A stretch of DNA of 64,000 nt from Hermetia illucens (lineage: Eukaryota > Arthropoda > Insecta > Diptera > Stratiomyidae), in contig NC_051849.1 of assembly GCF_905115235.1 (NCBI RefSeq), forward strand, positions 46,861,017 to 46,925,016, in the 5' to 3' direction. The notes under the pieces were generated by a model, which was not told where the DNA came from, searched no databases, and worked only from the letters and a program-made list of their open reading frames with translations. Numbering within the stretch: the stretch's first letter is position 1; each line of letters starts with the position of its first letter. This document shows, in pieces, positions 10,401 through 20,800 of this stretch. The translations under genes and the position numbers were made by a program.

Positions 10401-12758
10401 TTGCGAGCACATAGCTCTGAGTTGCTGCGAACACATGGGAGCAGCTGTCATAACAATAGATATTGCACAGTTGTGTATGGCTTGGCACATCCCAGCGGGA
10501 ACTAAAGGCAGAGTTCCCTCAAAGATTTATGTCGGATCGATGGTAGTGGATCTTGATAGAATCACTGAGCGAATGATTCTTTAAAATTTCTCTAAGGGAA
10601 GCTTGGTGGAAGCAATCATGCTCAACCCTCACGGCAATTGATCCATGTTTGCTCTCTTAGGAAGTAAGGAGAAAATAAGTAGATGCATCCAAGATCAATC
10701 TTTCAGATGCATCCGTTTTCTGCTGAGATAGGGTGCGGAAACACACACAAGGAGACCATCTAGGCAAGGGGATTTTGTGCTAAAATTAATAAAAATAATA
10801 CGTGCTTCCGAAAATATTAGTCGAGACGTTTCATTTGAAATCCCATATATATATTTGGTGAAAAAAAACTACACCTCCGCTTTTGCTAGTATGGTAAGCT
10901 CCCTCTTAAACTCAACCTAGAACAATGCCATTCACTGCATGTGTAGGGGCTCACAGTTCCTGTGATCAGCATTTACACATTTCATGTACATGGTGCGACT
11001 CATGCCCGGGAATGGTATATTATTTGGGATTAACATAAGTTGGTTCCGGATATTCTTATGATTGGACATAGTGCGATAAAACGTGTTGCGCCGTTGACGA
11101 TGATGATGATTATAGCATGATAGTCAAGTTGCACTAGCGTCTGCTTCTCCATCTCGTTGTTCTGGGTTCGAATCCCGACCGTCATTGATGTTTGTTTTCG
11201 TCTTTGTGTTGTCTCCTGCTGTAGGCTTATTAATTGTGATGATAATGGAGCAGTCCCATTGAAGATAAAATGAAGGGAACAAAATAACGACAAGAAGTTA
11301 GAATAAAAAGAGATGGATGCCCTACATTTCATAAAGGAGTATACTGCTTAGGTTGCATTTTAAGGAAAACTGTACAGGATGAATTCTAACTGAAGTGCGA
11401 ATTTTCATTCGAATCATCATCTGACGATGATAAGTCGGACCTCTCTGTGCTATTATATGGGAGTCAAGAAAACTTACTTTGTACTATTCATTAGAGACGG
11501 CTTGTTTGCATTAACTGTGCTTATTTAATTATTAAAGAATAAAATTATTCCCTTAAGTCAGTGATTTTTTTTTTGTTTAATCTGATCCAATATGAAGATA
11601 CGCAAATGATGAACCCTTGCTTTATTTTGAAATTAGTTAATTGATAATTTTCACGTTTTTTATATTATTTTAGATGGCATGTCCGGACCAGAGAGAACAT
11701 GGCGCGGGTCCGCAAGGACCAAGCGAAAGCGGCGGAGGATGAAAAAGAGACGCAAAGGCGAATATCTTTAGCGGTATGTATTAAAACACTTCCTAGGTTT
11801 ATTTTTTACTCATGAATGACTTTTGTATTTCTAGGATAAAGAAGCTCGTATCGAACTTCTCCGACAAAAAGCCAAAGAACATTCAACTGTCGTTTCAACA
11901 TCCGAAGATCCTGTTGCGGAATCAGGACATGTGAACTTATTCGCTTCATTGGAAAGTGGCACTGAAACTGTTACAAAAACCAATGCCGAATATTTGAAAG
12001 AAAAGAAAGCAGAGACTGAAGAATATGAGAAGAAAATAGGTTACCTCACATATTTAGGACAAGACACAAACGAGGCATTGAAAACTCGTAGTTGGTACGA
12101 ATTGCCTCCGAACCGATCAAATACCTACTCATCGAAATCTGATACTGAAAAAGATATCAATAAGAAGTTTTACCACGATCCTCTTAATGTCATCAGAAAA
12201 CATTTACCTAACGAAAATGTCGAATTGAAATCGATTAAAAAGCCAATTGACTCACATGCTGGACATGATAAGGCAAAGAATCTTTTACCAGAAGTAGGTA
12301 TTGAACAGAAATCAAATAAAAGACAGCGTGAATCGTCCGTTGAACCATCTTCATCTTCAACCAGTCCAAGGCATAGATTGAAAAAACGCAAAGAACACAA
12401 AGCTAGCAAGGAATATGAAAAACAGAAGAAGCGGAAGCACAAACATAACCACAAGAAAAGCAAAAAACATAAAAAGCATAATCGCTCAGACTCTCCCTCT
12501 TTTCTACACGACTATGACTATAATCAAGATTATGAGGAAAGAGCTAGACGAAAACAGGCAAAGCTTCAGGAGTTACGCAAAAGGCGACTGGAACGAGAGG
12601 CCGCTGAAAAAGAGAAGCAAAAATTATTAATAGAATCCATTACAGGAAAATCGGCAGATAAGCCGGCGGAGCCGGTTATAGAACGACCACGAATTAAACA
12701 GAAGTATAATAATCAGTTCAATCCGGAGCTAGCAAAACAGAATTATGATACTGTGTAA
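1482..12758 (+). CDS. LENG1-like nuclear protein with CIR_N domain
   Basis: Three exons: 1482-1504 (23 nt), 11674-11773 and 11835-12758, giving 348 residues. The N-terminus [24 protein letters not shown] is split by a 10.2 kb intron and is the CIR_N signature shared by LENG1 and CBF1-interacting co-repressors. The opening residues match human LENG1 as I remember it. A charged coiled-coil-like region follows, then a conserved middle ([23 protein letters not shown]), a Ser-rich patch, and a Lys/Arg/His-rich tract around residues 180-225 that looks like a nuclear localisation region. The C-terminus has a second helical Arg/Glu-rich block and ends [22 protein letters not shown]. The protein is longer than human LENG1, mainly through the basic tract. 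Family members are associated with spliceosomal complexes; the exact role is unclear. A poly(A) signal AATAAA lies at 12786-12791. Confidence 0.9.
1505..3060. other. LENG1 intron 1, proximal part, nothing recognised
   Basis: This is AT-rich intronic sequence. I see no coding similarity, terminal repeats or RNA gene. Short open frames here look random. Confidence 0.4.
3100..3720 (-). mobile_element. LINE fragment, C-terminal region after RNase H (family D)
   Basis: Minus-strand frames read [18 protein letters not shown], then [28 protein letters not shown], and in a second frame [15 protein letters not shown]. This is the cysteine/histidine-rich segment that follows RNase H in I/LOA/R1-group LINEs. 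A related plus-strand copy lies at 57850-58760 with the same GHNSLAGHMFRI-type block. The fragment is 5'-truncated and frameshifted. Confidence 0.72.
3721..4270. other. Intronic sequence, nothing recognised
   Basis: Two overlapping short ORFs on opposite strands occur here but match no family I know. No repeat ends are seen until the GTTTTGTGT motif near 4290. Confidence 0.3.
4280..5740 (+). repeat. Noncoding interspersed repeat with inverted GTTTTGTGT ends, copy 1
   Basis: The main body is 4681-5740. It begins AAAAGTTTTGTGTT and ends TAAGGTTTTGTGTTTACACA. Reversed, it aligns across most of its length with 41938-42790: shared blocks include the ATCAAATAAAA/CAATTAGTACT stretch, the GTCTCAGAACCTA block and the AATAATAGTATATTAG block. 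A short direct repeat of its left end (GTTTTGTGT followed by a GAGAAACTT block) lies at 4288-4325. No protein is encoded. It is best read as a nonautonomous DNA-element-like family. Confidence 0.65.
5741..6811. other. Intronic sequence, nothing recognised
   Basis: Low-complexity AT-rich DNA between the interspersed repeat and the Tc1/mariner element. A second TAAGGTTTTACTTTAAACA block at 5876-5895 echoes the repeat end at 5717 and may be a scar of the same family. Confidence 0.35.
6814..8122 (-). mobile_element. Tc1/mariner-superfamily transposon, DD41D type, intact ends
   Basis: The 1309 bp element has perfect 29 bp terminal inverted repeats (6814-6842 and 8094-8122, starting CAGGGTGCGGCAGCATAAC) flanked by TA at 6812-6813 and 8123-8124, the target duplication of this superfamily. 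The transposase is on the minus strand in two overlapping frames, 7999-7352 and 7517-6951. Order: helix-turn-helix region ([15 protein letters not shown] ... [15 protein letters not shown]), first catalytic Asp in [14 protein letters not shown], second Asp in [10 protein letters not shown], third Asp in [12 protein letters not shown] count 41 residues between the second and third, hence DD41D, the spacing reported for the rosa/Visitor-like group. The frame changes at an A7 run (7539-7545), just before the first catalytic Asp. Otherwise the copy looks young. It sits in LENG1 intron 1, antisense to the host gene. Confidence 0.92.
8125..8630. other. Intronic sequence, nothing recognised
   Basis: AT-rich spacer between the transposon and the 3' end of the nested peptide gene. 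No coding or repeat signal is seen. Confidence 0.35.
8634..8639 (-). terminator. Poly(A) signal AATAAA for the nested peptide gene
   Basis: A canonical AATAAA reads on the minus strand about 120 nt past the stop codon of the 8757-9068 ORF. It is a single-motif prediction. Confidence 0.45.
8757..9068 (-). CDS. Nested small secreted protein, unknown family
   Basis: A single-exon ORF of 103 residues lies antisense inside LENG1 intron 1. The first 22 residues ([19 protein letters not shown]) form a textbook signal peptide: positive N-region, hydrophobic core and small residues before the probable cleavage near G20-L21. The mature part, about 80 residues, has no cysteine. It holds a Lys/Glu-rich stretch, [14 protein letters not shown], and a hydrophobic Gly/Leu/Pro-rich C-terminal half ([26 protein letters not shown]). 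A TATA box lies 50-58 nt upstream of the ATG, implying a very short 5' UTR, and AATAAA lies downstream. TATA, short leader and single exon are usual for small secreted fly genes such as accessory-gland, salivary or immune peptides. I know no homologue, so function is open. The signal peptide plus promoter context make chance less likely. Confidence 0.6.
   Translation of the reverse strand: MLFRIRWIVTFLHLIACICGLQSSNSKNLSNVIIPGELTTKEEKAASNPSGIFRFPPFDAAAKNSMILLGAFQGLILPTNPNLISGILGDKGLPSLPSSNKKT
9117..9126 (-). promoter_or_regulatory. TATA box of the nested peptide gene
   Basis: The motif TTATATAAGT on the minus strand lies about 50 nt upstream of the ATG at 9068. A start site about 30 nt further on would leave roughly 20 nt of 5' UTR. 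I see no cap-site motif strong enough to fix it. Confidence 0.5.
9130..10255. other. Intronic sequence, nothing recognised
   Basis: No coding, RNA or repeat signal that I can support. Confidence 0.35.
10256..10600 (+). repeat. Possible LINE-derived fragment shared with 57210-57320
   Basis: A 105-residue ORF (10267-10584) contains a Cys/His-rich stretch ([18 protein letters not shown]). At the DNA level, the GTGCGCCCAC and TGCACAG...TATGGCTTG blocks recur in order at 57230-57310, with a shorter spacer there. Two dispersed copies argue for a mobile-element remnant, perhaps a LINE ORF1 zinc-knuckle region, rather than a host exon. Confidence 0.35.
10800..10935 (+). repeat. Interspersed repeat, partial copy in the same orientation as copy 1
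   Basis: Matches the right-hand part of the 4681-5740 copy: the AAAAAA-rich stretch, then a TATGG...AGC(T/C)CCCT(C/T)TTAAACT block and GCCA.TCACTGCATGT. It is truncated on both sides. Confidence 0.5.
11100..11290 (+). repeat. tRNA-derived SINE-like element
   Basis: An A box TAGTCAAGTTG (11121-11131, fits TRGYNNANNNG) and a perfect B box GGTTCGAATCC (11165-11175) are 44 nt apart, as in a tRNA promoter. The flanks do not form an acceptor stem, so it is not a tRNA gene. The body runs into a short AT-rich tail. It lies just upstream of LENG1 exon 2. Confidence 0.55.
11291..11673. other. End of LENG1 intron 1
   Basis: AT-rich sequence ending in a T-rich polypyrimidine-like tract and TAG acceptor at 11671-11673. 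Nothing else is recognised. Confidence 0.4.
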
Positions 12759-12785
12759 AATAGATCAAATGTTGATACATCATAT

Positions 12786-12791
12786 AATAAA
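12786..12791 (+). terminator. Poly(A) signal of the LENG1-like gene
   Basis: AATAAA lies 28 nt after the stop codon at 12758. Confidence 0.6.
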
Positions 12792-13190
12792 CGAAAAAAC
12801 CTCTTCAGCATGGTTGACGATTTTTTTCTTGACTAAATTATGGACAGTTGTTTAGTGATTCCAAAGTTTTCAGCCTAGCTAATGAAGAGGCATACTACGT
12901 TGAAAGTCGCATTCATCACTAACCGACCCGCTTCCTTTCGTTTTTATCTGAGACTTTTCTTTTTCATATGGGTCGTCCTTTTTACTAATAACGCTTCAGG
13001 ATGGAAAGGAAACTTTTTCCTGTGTACAAAACAAAGTTGTTTTCGGGGCTCTCTACTGTGCATTCATTTTTATCAGATTGGTTTGCTTTTTGGCCTAAAA
13101 GATCTTCCTCCGAAAACTCTTCATTGTGAGAATATAACTGGCTTTTGATTCCACTTTGACCTATAGGATGTCCAAAGTTTCTAGACATAT
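12792..13190. other. Intergenic spacer, nothing recognised
   Basis: A hydrophobic plus-strand ORF (12882-13148) is present, but its composition and lack of promoter or homology signals make it unconvincing. Confidence 0.3.
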
Positions 13191-13194
13191 TGCT

Positions 13195-13970
13195 AGGGAA
13201 TCATCAATTCTCATGTAGCGGGCCTAAAATTCTTCAGAGGATTCTTCTCTCAAACGCGGGCAAGAGTTCGCAATTTTTCTCGCTAAGAACCCAAGTCTTC
13301 GAGGAGAATACATGAGGACTGGCAAGATTATTGTTTTGTACAGTAAGAGCTTTGACCCTATGGTGAGACATTTCGAGCGGAACAGTTTTTATAAGCTTTT
13401 GGCAGCCAGCAACCGTGCGCAGATTTCATTGTTTTAGTTGTTGTCGGTTGTGATTTCCAACAATAGATAGGAGAAAGTACCATCGGTCTTAAAGTTTCCT
13501 AATTTTATTCTTCCCGTTTGATCAGCGCGGTTTGGCTTTTGGTGCTAATGTTGCCACCATATATTTTGTCCTGCCTTCATTGATGTGCAGTCCGAGATCT
13601 TGCGCCGCCTGCTCGAACTGGATGAAGGCAGTTTGTACATCTCGGGTCGTTCTTTCCATGATGTCGATATTGTCAGCATAGACCAATAGCTGGGTAGACT
13701 TAAAGAGGATCATACCCCTCGCATTCATCTCATAATCACGGATTTTTCCAAGGCTAGGTTAAAGAGGATGCATGATAGGGTATCCTCTTGCCTAGACCGT
13801 TGTTGATATTGAATGATCTCGAAAGCGATCCTGCTGCTTTTATCTGGTCTCACACATTGGTTAGGGTCAGCCTAGTCAGTCTTATCAATTTCGGCGGGAT
13901 ACTGAATTTTCTCATGGCCGTGTAGATTTCTACCTTGGCTATGATATATTATGAACTCAGTTCAACCGTA
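13195..13970 (-). mobile_element. LINE family A fragment (RT end and 3' region)
   Basis: The minus frame 13728-13522 reads QLLVYADNIDIMERTTRDVQTAF ... GLHINEGRTKYM, the YADD-box region and following motif of an APE-type LINE reverse transcriptase (YADN here). DNA downstream (13290-13400) is nearly identical to the equivalent part of copies at 26270-26410, 49050-49170 and 61960-62090. The fragment is 5'-truncated and broken. Confidence 0.8.
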
Positions 13971-14439
13971 TAAATTACGCGAGTGTAACCCAATCTCTTG
14001 CAACAGCAGATTACATTTCTGGAGCAGTATCTCGTTAAAATCTATGGAGCAAGTGTTGCACTTGACTGCATACCGTTGATTTGGAAATAGGACATGATGG
14101 CTTTTCTAGTAAAGCCAAGGTGAAATCATACGCAGGCCTGAGAGCTGACAAATTCTACCTCCCTACTTGTCAAGACACCAGAAAAACTAGTTGACAGGGA
14201 GGCTAATATTCTCTCCCTTGCAATCAGCATATTTATCATCTAGAGAAGTTTTGTGAGACGACACCTAATCAGTTGGCATCGAAAATTGAGGCAACAATAA
14301 ACAGCAAAAACATGTCTATCGTAAACTTGATGAATATAGTTGCGCCTTCAATAACATCTTCTTTGGATCAATGGTGTGTACCACTATAGTTACGTATAAC
14401 AATTTCAAGAAGTATGTTATCGTATAGGAAGAAATTTAT

Positions 14440-14970
14440 TTTTTTATGTAAGCAGGCTGGTTCAAGAAGAGACTTTGTGCCCCGCCATATACGAGTACAG
14501 GGGATGTCCACAGGGAGGAATTCTAACAAGTCTACTATGGGAGCTTGTAGTGGTCGAGCTGTTAGGCCTACTGAAGGGAGCAAGGCATGATAAGCATACT
14601 CATAATGGGAAAGTTCCCGCAATTAATCTGAGATCAACTCTGAGTCCAATAGAAAGGTGGTGTGAACGGGAAAATCTCACGATAACTCCCAATAATAGTC
14701 CTGACGTTAGCCAAAAAGGGAAAGCCGGATAAACTCGAACACTTTTCTTTTGTTGGCGTATGGTTTCAATTATCAAGTGAGGCAAAATAACTGGGAGTGA
14801 TTCTGGATACAAATGGAACTGCGGTTAGGATACACGGAGTGAACCCGAGACACAACATTTTACAATCCTTAGGTCACTATTTTTCAGGCGAAGATGTATG
14901 CGATAAAGGTATATACCAGAGTGAATATAGGGAGGAAGTACTAACGTACTGAAATTAACCAGATCTAAAG
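14440..14970 (+). mobile_element. LINE RT fragment, RNase H-bearing type (family D-like)
   Basis: Plus-strand frames read YRGCPQGGILTSLLWELVV (RT motif with PQG), KVPAINLRSTLSPIERWCERENLTITP, and then LGVILDTNG. This is the order seen in R1/I-type LINE reverse transcriptases. Frameshifts and stops break it. No 5' or 3' end is visible. Confidence 0.7.
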
Positions 14971-15349
14971 TGGAAAGTGGATGGAAGTAAACCCAAAGAA
15001 GTCGTAATAAAGTCGTCAATATTCAAAATTTCAACCATAAAAATCAAATACCAGTTTGAATACATTTCATGTGTTAGTTGGACGTTTTGCACTTTACCTT
15101 TACACCAACAGGGAACAAAAGAAAGAGAATTCAAGGATAGAATGATTAAAACTTCTTTAATGTTAATATCAAAGTCAGCACTATGTACTTTGCTCAGAAC
15201 TGTGTTGACTTCTTCGAGATACTCTTTATCTTTTTCTTTATTCAAGCCCTGAATTTCAATCACTTTTTTAACCTGACACAACCTGAATATATGAATATGC
15301 CACTCATGATATGACACAGTGTATTAACCACACGCACGTGTTATAGTAC

Positions 15350-17290
15350 ACACTGAAATGCAATTCAACCTCCTCTTCTACTGTTTTACGATATGTGTTC
15401 TTGGGGCGACCCACTCGTCAGTCATCTTGCGAGTGCGGATTCCACAATATGGCGTAGTCAACAATATAATTGTCGCCCATCCTTAATGTGTGGTCTATCC
15501 ATTGCTACTCCCGCCTTCTGAATAACACGTCCAGAGTTTAGAGCTTTAGAGTAACAGTGTGGTCACTTTCCATGTGCTACCCCCATATAGCAACACAGGA
15601 AGAACATTAGTACAGAACAGTCTCAACTTGATCATGGTGGTGGGATAACTGCATTTCCAGATTTAAGACAATGCAGCGAAGACGTCGACAGAAACCATGC
15701 TTCTTAGATATGCAAGTTAATCAACGCCTTCGATTTTTGCACGTTAATGCAGACAGTGAGAATGCCATGACCTATCAGACAGAACTTTGGTTTTATCAGC
15801 ATTCATCTTTAGTCCAACTCTATTTGCCTCTCCCTCCAAATCGAGAGCTATTTGGCCAAGTTCCATGACTCGCTAAGAGAGCAAACAGATTCCAGCGTAG
15901 CTTAGGTGTTTGAGGAAAGGTGTTATAGTCCATTAAAGCTTTCCAAGTCCTCTGGACATGCCAGCATGAAGAACATCAAGATCGAACCCTGCTTTAAAGC
16001 ACGTGACATATTACTTCATTATATGTTGCCCTGATGATAGCTATGTTTCTCTTGAATGCGTAGAGCACACCGAATATACACTCTGTTGATGCTGTCGAAT
16101 GCCTTTTTGAAATTGATGTAGAGCAGATAAAGCGGAGATCTCAACTCCATGCACTGTTCTAAAGGAGAAGGGTTCATGGCAGAAACCAGCCTGCTCTCTG
16201 TCAATTAACCTTTCAGATGTCGCTTAATGCATTCTAGGATTATTTCAGCTATTATCTTTGCGACAGCAGGGAGCATATAGTGGGTATTTTTATTTGGAAG
16301 CTTAACGATCATCCCCTTCTTCCACTCTCTGGGAAACGTCTCGGATTCACAAGATTTTCATATGAGTGGAAATAGCAATACTGCGAAAACTGCAGAAGCA
16401 GAGATGAAAAGTTTCGTAGGGAGACCGTCAAGTCCAGCGACTTTAGTCTCTTCTGTTCCACTCTCTGGGAAAGGTCTCGGATTCGCAGGATTTTCAAATG
16501 AGTGGAAATAGCAATACTGCGAAAACCGCAGAAGCAGAGATGACAAGTTTCGTATTGAGACCGTCAAGTCCAGCGGCTTTGGTATTGATGACAGGGGTGA
16601 TTTTTCTTCCATTTGGAGGAACAGTCCGTATCCGCATGTTACTTTGACTAACCGTTTCATCTTTAATGGGCGGAATGTCACCTATTGCCATATAGTTAAG
16701 AACCGTGATGAAGTGTCGGGTCTTCAATTACTTGTCATCGTGGATGAGAAGTTAACCATTAACGGTCCTCACAACACTATTGCATGATTTTTGACCAACT
16801 GCAAGTTCGCGGTGTGGTATAGAGTCCTGAAATTATTGGAGTGTGTAGATATGATATAGAGTCCTGAAATTATTGCGGCAATTTCTGCTTCCCACAATCT
16901 CAAATCTCTCAATAACAAATCTCTTTTTGTCATTGTGCAGACTACTTTGAACTTCCTTGGATTTCGCATGGTATCGGAACTCAAGTCCGTCACACTCGCT
17001 TTCACTTCCGTCAATCAATCTGCTTCCATGATTCCGCAGTCAGCCAAATCTTTTTAGGCCCCTTCGGAGCGTGATGGGCGATTTGAGTAGCATTTGAGAA
17101 AACAGCATTTTGGATTGCGGTAATGCTCATCAATATTCTCAAGGTATTTACCGTCTGATCCCAATGTCGAGCATCATCTGGACTATATAAGCAGTTGATG
17201 TTGAATTTGGGGGGTCGCAGCTCTCCAACCTTATTTATTGTATGTGTCCCCCGTAATAAATAACTACACGAATGAAGAAACATAAAAAAA
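15350..17290 (-). mobile_element. LINE family B copy, APE-RT linker to 3' end
   Basis: Read on the minus strand from 17290: the APE-RT linker (GELRPPKFNINCLY ... GPKKIWLTAESWKQID), RT N-terminus (AAGLDGLNTKLVISAS, 16.7 kb), LYLLYINFKKAFDSINR (16.2 kb), an AD-K region near 15.8 kb, and a STWKVT segment near 15.55 kb. The order equals that of the plus-strand copy at 22.4-23.2 kb. A block carrying the AGLDG region is present twice in tandem (about 16310-16440 and 16445-16580). The endonuclease part is missing and many frames are broken. Confidence 0.75.
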
Positions 17291-17811
17291 GAAAAGGCTT
17301 CCTGTTACAAGAGAGTGCATATATGTATATATTATAGATATTTATGTATATGGATGCATTGAACATTTTAGATTCACAAATTTAGATATAGTTTGAGGAC
17401 TGCATAATTAGGAAAGAATGTCTCCAATGCAATAGTGGAATCGCGACGCAAATTACATTGGGTTTTCATTAATAAACCTATTGACCAGATTAAGAATCTT
17501 TAACTGCCGCACAGTAAGCAAATGACCGTTAATAATTTTTTAATAAAATCACGATATTTTCTATTGGGTGGTATACGTTTTTGAACGTACTCAATGGATC
17601 TGGAAGCCATTGACATTTACACAAATACCGAAACAAAGTTCAATAATTCATTCGTGACCAACTTCAAGTCCTCGGATTGCTGTCAAATGATTTGTCGGGG
17701 CATTTGTCGAATTTGTGTTTAGTTTTTATTATTTTTATTAATTTTAGTATTCTTTATTTTAATACAAGTGCTTAGATTATATCCTGTACATATTCGTAAA
17801 CATTCCATAAA
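17291..17811. other. Upstream region of par-6
   Basis: AT-rich, T-rich toward the gene. It presumably contains the par-6 promoter and 5' UTR. No clear TATA box or repeat is seen. Confidence 0.35.
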
Positions 17812-20800
17812 ATGTCTAAAAGGAATCAAACGGCAACCGTGAATCGGGCTGAAGGCCTAGTGGAAATTAAATCGAAGGTATGACTCAAACTCGCGATATA
17901 TTTGACTTATTTTGATGCTTGTTTATATGGTCGGCGCGCGACAAATTCTTTACATAATTGGAAGACGTTCCAAGGTCCATATCGAGCGTAAATTAATGAA
18001 TATCATTGGGGTTAATTGAGATGCGTGAGGCGTGTTCTGTCCGCTGCAATGTAGCGGCGCAATAATTTGACGGTGCACTGCGAACGTTCGCAGATCAAGT
18101 TTGAATGAACAGTAATGTTCACCCAATTAAAAACGCTTAAACGGTAAAGCGTAGAAAGTGTTTTCCGTAACAATTTTTGGATTTGTGTTTCGAAGCAGTT
18201 TCCTGGACGGCCCGAATGCGGACCACAGAATTGATTGAATGTCGCGCGGTGCAGCGAGCCGTCCTGCGTTTTCTTCGTTATCAGTTTTCCTCTATCTGCG
18301 GAATGCAATCCGTAATGTAGGCAGGTGCATGCATGGTGTGATGCACCTGAACAATTGATGCGGTAACTTTCTTTTTCGTTGCATATCTCTTCGTGTGCAA
18401 GTCTGGAAAATTTCTTGAAGCGAAGTGAAAATGATCTGCTCGTCCACGTTAGTTTTTCCCATAGTTGGGAGCATTTTCAAATAATGCGATGCATAAGGGA
18501 AAACATTGTTTCAAATTGTATTTATACCACTAAGTGTACATGTTCGCACCTTCACTTTGGGATGTTTGATAACTCTATCGGTATCAAACGGCGTCAACAA
18601 ATTCTCTAGATTTCATGCTAGGTTTTGATTCATTTCTGATAAGAACGGACAATAAGGTTTTTTTTTAATTACGTGGTGTGCGGTCAGTCCATTACCAAAT
18701 TTGGTAAGAGTTCTTTTGGAGGTGCTTCCGGAGATGACCCAGGTGTTTTTATGACGCATGTAAATTGATATTTGCGCGCGTGTAATCACGTTCGCCTGAT
18801 AGTAATTGCTGCTTCTAATTGGACCCAGGTGTTGGGCAAATAAAAGGATATAAGATATATTTAGCGAAAGAAAAAAGAAAGACGGAGATAAGTTGAAGGC
18901 AGGGAAGTATCTCCCAGTCCATTGAGCTGGGGTATAAAATTGCACTCAAAGTATTCCTTGCTTGTCGTAAAAGGCGACTAAAAGGAATAAAATTTCGAAT
19001 TTTTCTTTACCGAAATTTGAACAACGGTTTGACCTGCCAGTTACGACCTTAGTAATGCCGCGAGCAACTTTATGACAGGATGTTGACTGTCAGATTCTGG
19101 TCCGGTTAAGAAGCATCGCAATTGTACAGTACTATGCGCTAGCGGAATTTCGGATATTGAAAAGAACGATGCGACATTGTGATGGTGTTGGACGATCTGA
19201 GTACCAAGGTGACCACTTGCTCGGATATGTGATGGGGGCATGGTCATGGACCGTAACGATAATGGTCGGAGGTCTGCGGAATTCTGCAGATCACATCACC
19301 TCTGATGGCATTGTTCGACGATAAAGCTTACCACAAAGCCAGTTTTCAACTGACCGACACCGTACGAGCACCATTGCGATTTAAAAATTTGCGATCAGCA
19401 ATAGATGAGGTGAGAGAAGTGGTGACATCGGTCCCGAAAGGAATCATCATCTGAAAGCTGCTTACCTTCACTTGCGTGTTATGTCTGCCACTTTTTGCAG
19501 GGTTGGAGAGCCACGACCCCCCAAGTTCAACATCGATCGCTTTAACGATCTAGCTGTCGCTCGATAGTGGGTCGCATTGGACCGCCATCAAAAATTTGTT
19601 ATTTTTTCTCTCGGTTGTTACTCAGGTCGTCGGTCACGTCCCGAAGTCATGTCACAAGATCTGGCTGCCTGCGGAATCCTGGAAGTGGATCAATAAAAAG
19701 AAGGGATTGAAATCTCCATTTTACGATCTTGGATCTGGCCAAGACGTATTACCAAATCCCTGTTGCTTCCGAAGACTTACCGAAAACGGTGATTTGTACA
19801 TCTCTCGGACTATTCGAATTCACCAGGATGACTTTGGCTGGGGCAATGCTGCACAGACATTTCAGAGATTCATTCACTTTGCCATACGAAACTTAAACTT
19901 CTGTTTCGTCTACATGGATGATCTTTTGGCCGCCTTTTCTTCCGAATCTGAGCATTTGTCCCATCTCGAGTGCATTTTTCAACGTCCGGGGTGAGGCCGG
20001 GTTCGTTCTAAACGTTGACAAATGCAAATTCCTACAGAAGCAGGTGAAATTTCTCGGCCACATGATCACCCCTGACAAGGTTGAACCGATCAAAAACTTT
20101 TCCCTGCAACCACGGTTAAAAATCGAAAGTTCTTGGTTATGTTAAACTTCAATCTTCGTTTCCAGCCCAAGGTCGTTCAACACCAAGCGATCCTCAACGC
20201 TTACTTGCCTAGGCTCAAGACGAAAGACTCCGGCGAATTTGCCTGGTCTACTGAGGTCGTTCAGGCGTTTGAAGCTGTCAAACACCAATTTGTTCATGCT
20301 ATATTTCTGGCATTTCCTCGGCCAGATGCACTGCTAGCCGTGTTTGTCGATGCCTCAGACGTAGTGGTAGGCGCCGCTTTTCACCAACGGGTGGACCAAA
20401 CAGGGGAACCGTTGAGCTTCTTTTCGAAACAACTCAACCTTGCCCAACTTAAATACAGCGCCTACGATCGTGAGCTACTCGCTGCGTACCTCTCCATTAA
20501 ATACTTGCACTTATCCCTTGTGATGTGCCACCTTATGTGGTTGTTGCCAGTCCACTTGGCAATCCCTTACTCTTCTTTCTTTGTAAATTAGTTTATGGTT
20601 AGTCGGAGCAGCTAAATGCCAAAACTCCAGACTAACCAGCTATGGGAGCAGCAATTGCCTGAACTCCACAATGATCTAGTCAAGCAGTGTAAATTTTGGG
20701 AGCAGCAAATTGCCTGGACTCCACAGAATAAAACACGTTAGGCTTGTGTTCGATAGTTCCAACGAACTATGTATTTTTAATTCATATTTCCTATTTTATA

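Noticed and set aside
11121-11175. A tRNA gene
   Set aside because: A and B boxes are good but flanking bases cannot form an acceptor stem and no cloverleaf closes; a SINE head fits better.
12882-13148. Hydrophobic 88-residue plus-strand ORF as a membrane protein
   Set aside because: No promoter or poly(A) context and no family. The sequence is T-rich, which by itself yields Phe/Leu-rich frames.
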